Shown one piece after another: positions 62,820 to 64,000 of a stretch of DNA of 64,000 nucleotides. This DNA comes from Flavobacteriales bacterium. GTDB lineage: Bacteria > Bacteroidota > Bacteroidia > NS11-12g > UBA9320. The stretch covers positions 124,001-188,000 of the forward strand of contig JACJZT010000006.1 of assembly GCA_020635455.1 (NCBI GenBank). The letters run 5' to 3'. Under the pieces are notes generated by a model, which was given only the letters and a program-made list of their open reading frames with translations, ran no database searches and was not told the DNA's origin. The first letter of the stretch is position 1. Every line of letters begins with the position of its first letter. A program made the position numbers and the translations under genes.

Positions 62820-64000
62820 TTAGTTAATTGCGATTGAAGGTGTTGAATTTTCGGAATTCTCGGTTTTGGGATCCTTTGCAAAGGTTGCACTTTGCTTATC
62901 GATCCAGATCTTATAATCTTCCTCGGTGTCAACCACGATTTTAAGTTTCATGTTAAAATGGGCTGCCCCACAGATCTTGGCGCATATCATCCAGTAATCA
63001 AATTCCGGATCGTTTAATTTAGCTCTCTTTTCATTGGTTGTTTCAATTGCCTTGAAAACCATTTCAGTTCCAAGACCGGGAACAACGTTTATTTGAGACC
63101 GGAACATAGGAATGTATGCCGAATGAATAACATCCCGAGCCCTGAATTTGAAGGTAACGCTTCGGTTAACAGGTATGTGGATCTCGTTATTAATGATCTT
63201 GTCATCCTGACCGGTATTGTCGTAAAAACTCTTGGCATTCTCAGTTTCGAGTGAAACCTTGATCCTTCCGATCTGAACTTTTCGGTTGTTTATGGTATTG
63301 TTGATTTCACTTTCGGTGGTACCATCTTCAATATCCGAAATTTTACTCAAGATGTTCTTTCTTGCATCACCTACAAGTCCACCCATCTCTGAACGCAACT
63401 CAGCAAGTGTGTTGTGAAGATTAGCCTTTTGCATTTCAAGGTCTTTAATGTCTTGTTCAAGTACCGGTATCAATGCTTCAGCTTTGTCTTTAAGGGCAAT
63501 TCCAAGTAAATTGTCGTTTGAAATTAAATTCCAATTGGAGTTTCCAAGTTTTCCGTCATCCCCGGGATAACGCGCTGTCCAACCAAATTGATATGCAAAT
63601 ATCTCAACATTGAACTGATCTCTTTCCGGATTGTTAGTGATCTTATTCCAGGTTTTTAGACCTCCAATAACCAGAATGGTCAAAACTACTGCAGGAATTG
63701 CAGTCCAGATAACTTCCAATTTGTTGTTATGGGGGTAATAAAGAGCTTTATTGCCTTTTCTTCCTCGATATCGATAGGCAAAATAGAAAAGAAGGAATTG
63801 AGTAATAACAAAAACTATAACGGTGAAGAACAGGGTGATGTTAAACATTCTGTCGAGGTCGCGGCCATGTTCGGTGGCAGCTTCCGGCAAGGTAAGTGCA
63901 CCGTGAACGTAAAATTCCCAGATAAAGGCAATGAAACCTATGATCATAATAAACATGAACACAATGGCATTTACCTTGTTCCATCCAATAACGTCCTTGC
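62820..64000 (-). CDS. ctaC: Cytochrome c oxidase subunit II, N-terminus beyond the window
   Basis: The frame stays open to the window edge (KDVIGWNKVNAIVFMFIMIIGF upstream of a GTG at 63962), so the start is missing. Two membrane helices follow, then the CuA domain: His280, Cys327, Cys331, His335 and Met338 (numbered from the GTG) in DVIHSAYIP and CAKICGAAHFNM. The canonical Glu of CSEIC is Lys here, apparently usual in Bacteroidetes. Between the strands of the CuA domain (residues about 145-255) is an unusual insertion, largely heptad-like (KAEALIPVLEQDIKDLEMQ, NNTINNRKVQIGRIKVSLE), likely a coiled coil outside the membrane. Confidence 0.95.
   Translation of the reverse strand, partial: KDVIGWNKVNAIVFMFIMIIGFIAFIWEFYVHGALTLPEAATEHGRDLDRMFNITLFFTVIVFVITQFLLFYFAYRYRGRKGNKALYYPHNNKLEVIWTAIPAVVLTILVIGGLKTWNKITNNPERDQFNVEIFAYQFGWTARYPGDDGKLGNSNWNLISNDNLLGIALKDKAEALIPVLEQDIKDLEMQKANLHNTLAELRSEMGGLVGDARKNILSKISDIEDGTTESEINNTINNRKVQIGRIKVSLETENAKSFYDNTGQDDKIINNEIHIPVNRSVTFKFRARDVIHSAYIPMFRSQINVVPGLGTEMVFKAIETTNEKRAKLNDPEFDYWMICAKICGAAHFNMKLKIVVDTEEDYKIWIDKQSATFAKDPKTENSENSTPSIAIN

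Noticed and set aside
1..64000. tRNA, rRNA, attachment sites or riboswitches
   Set aside because: No cloverleaf, rRNA or known aptamer core was recognized in the intergenic DNA by eye; a covariance search would be needed to exclude small RNAs.

Overview
The window comes from a Bacteroidetes bacterium, probably a flavobacterial or cytophagal marine-type lineage. The evidence is moderate A+T content, almost no Shine-Dalgarno sequences, candidate promoters of the TTTG-N18/19-TAnnTTYG type, two tandem cytochrome oxidase subunit III genes, a CuA site of the CAKICGAAHFNM form, and an IS21 element like those of other Bacteroidetes. The genus cannot be read from the sequence.

Positions 1-41270 (+ strand) are the end of a very large nonribosomal peptide synthetase (NRPS) locus. 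It holds the tail of one synthetase (1-666), a complete 9,266-residue synthetase with eight modules (670-28470), and a 4,259-residue synthetase with four modules (28491-41270). Binding-pocket residues read by eye give, for the twelve complete modules: Asp - X - D-configured Asp-like - Ser (with an embedded FkbM-type methyltransferase) - Ile-like - Ile-like - Asp - Gly - Ser - Asn - Ser - Ala. One or more residues are added upstream of the window. The only epimerization domain (module 3) is followed by the only condensation domain of the D-accepting type (module 4), so the reading is internally consistent. Acidic C-terminal tails on the first two proteins and TubC-like N-terminal domains on the second and third suggest that the chain passes between proteins in gene order. 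The last protein ends in a carrier domain, with no thioesterase or reductase, and no tailoring, MbtH or transporter gene follows it. Modules 10 and 11 are a recent tandem duplication in which only the substrate-selecting core of the adenylation domain differs.

Positions 41274-46068 hold ordinary accessory genes: two GNAT acetyltransferases (one resembling phosphinothricin acetyltransferases, ending 3 bp from the last NRPS gene), a small secreted protein, a lipoprotein, a DUF2461 protein and a PutP-type sodium/solute symporter. An intact IS21-family element lies upstream of the symporter (46270-48886), flanked by a 7-bp target duplication. A 338-bp non-coding stretch with two hairpins follows.

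Positions 49232-64000 are mainly respiratory, on the minus strand. In transcription order they are cytochrome c oxidase subunit II (cut by the window edge), subunit I and heme A synthase; then, after three plus-strand genes (a secreted protein, a serine hydrolase and a minimal MltG-like protein), heme O synthase, two subunit III genes, subunit IV, SCO copper chaperone, DUF420 protein, a small CPMC protein, DUF983 protein, a CorA-type transporter and a bestrophin-like channel. Together they make and assemble an aa3-type oxidase. No tRNA, rRNA or CRISPR array was seen.
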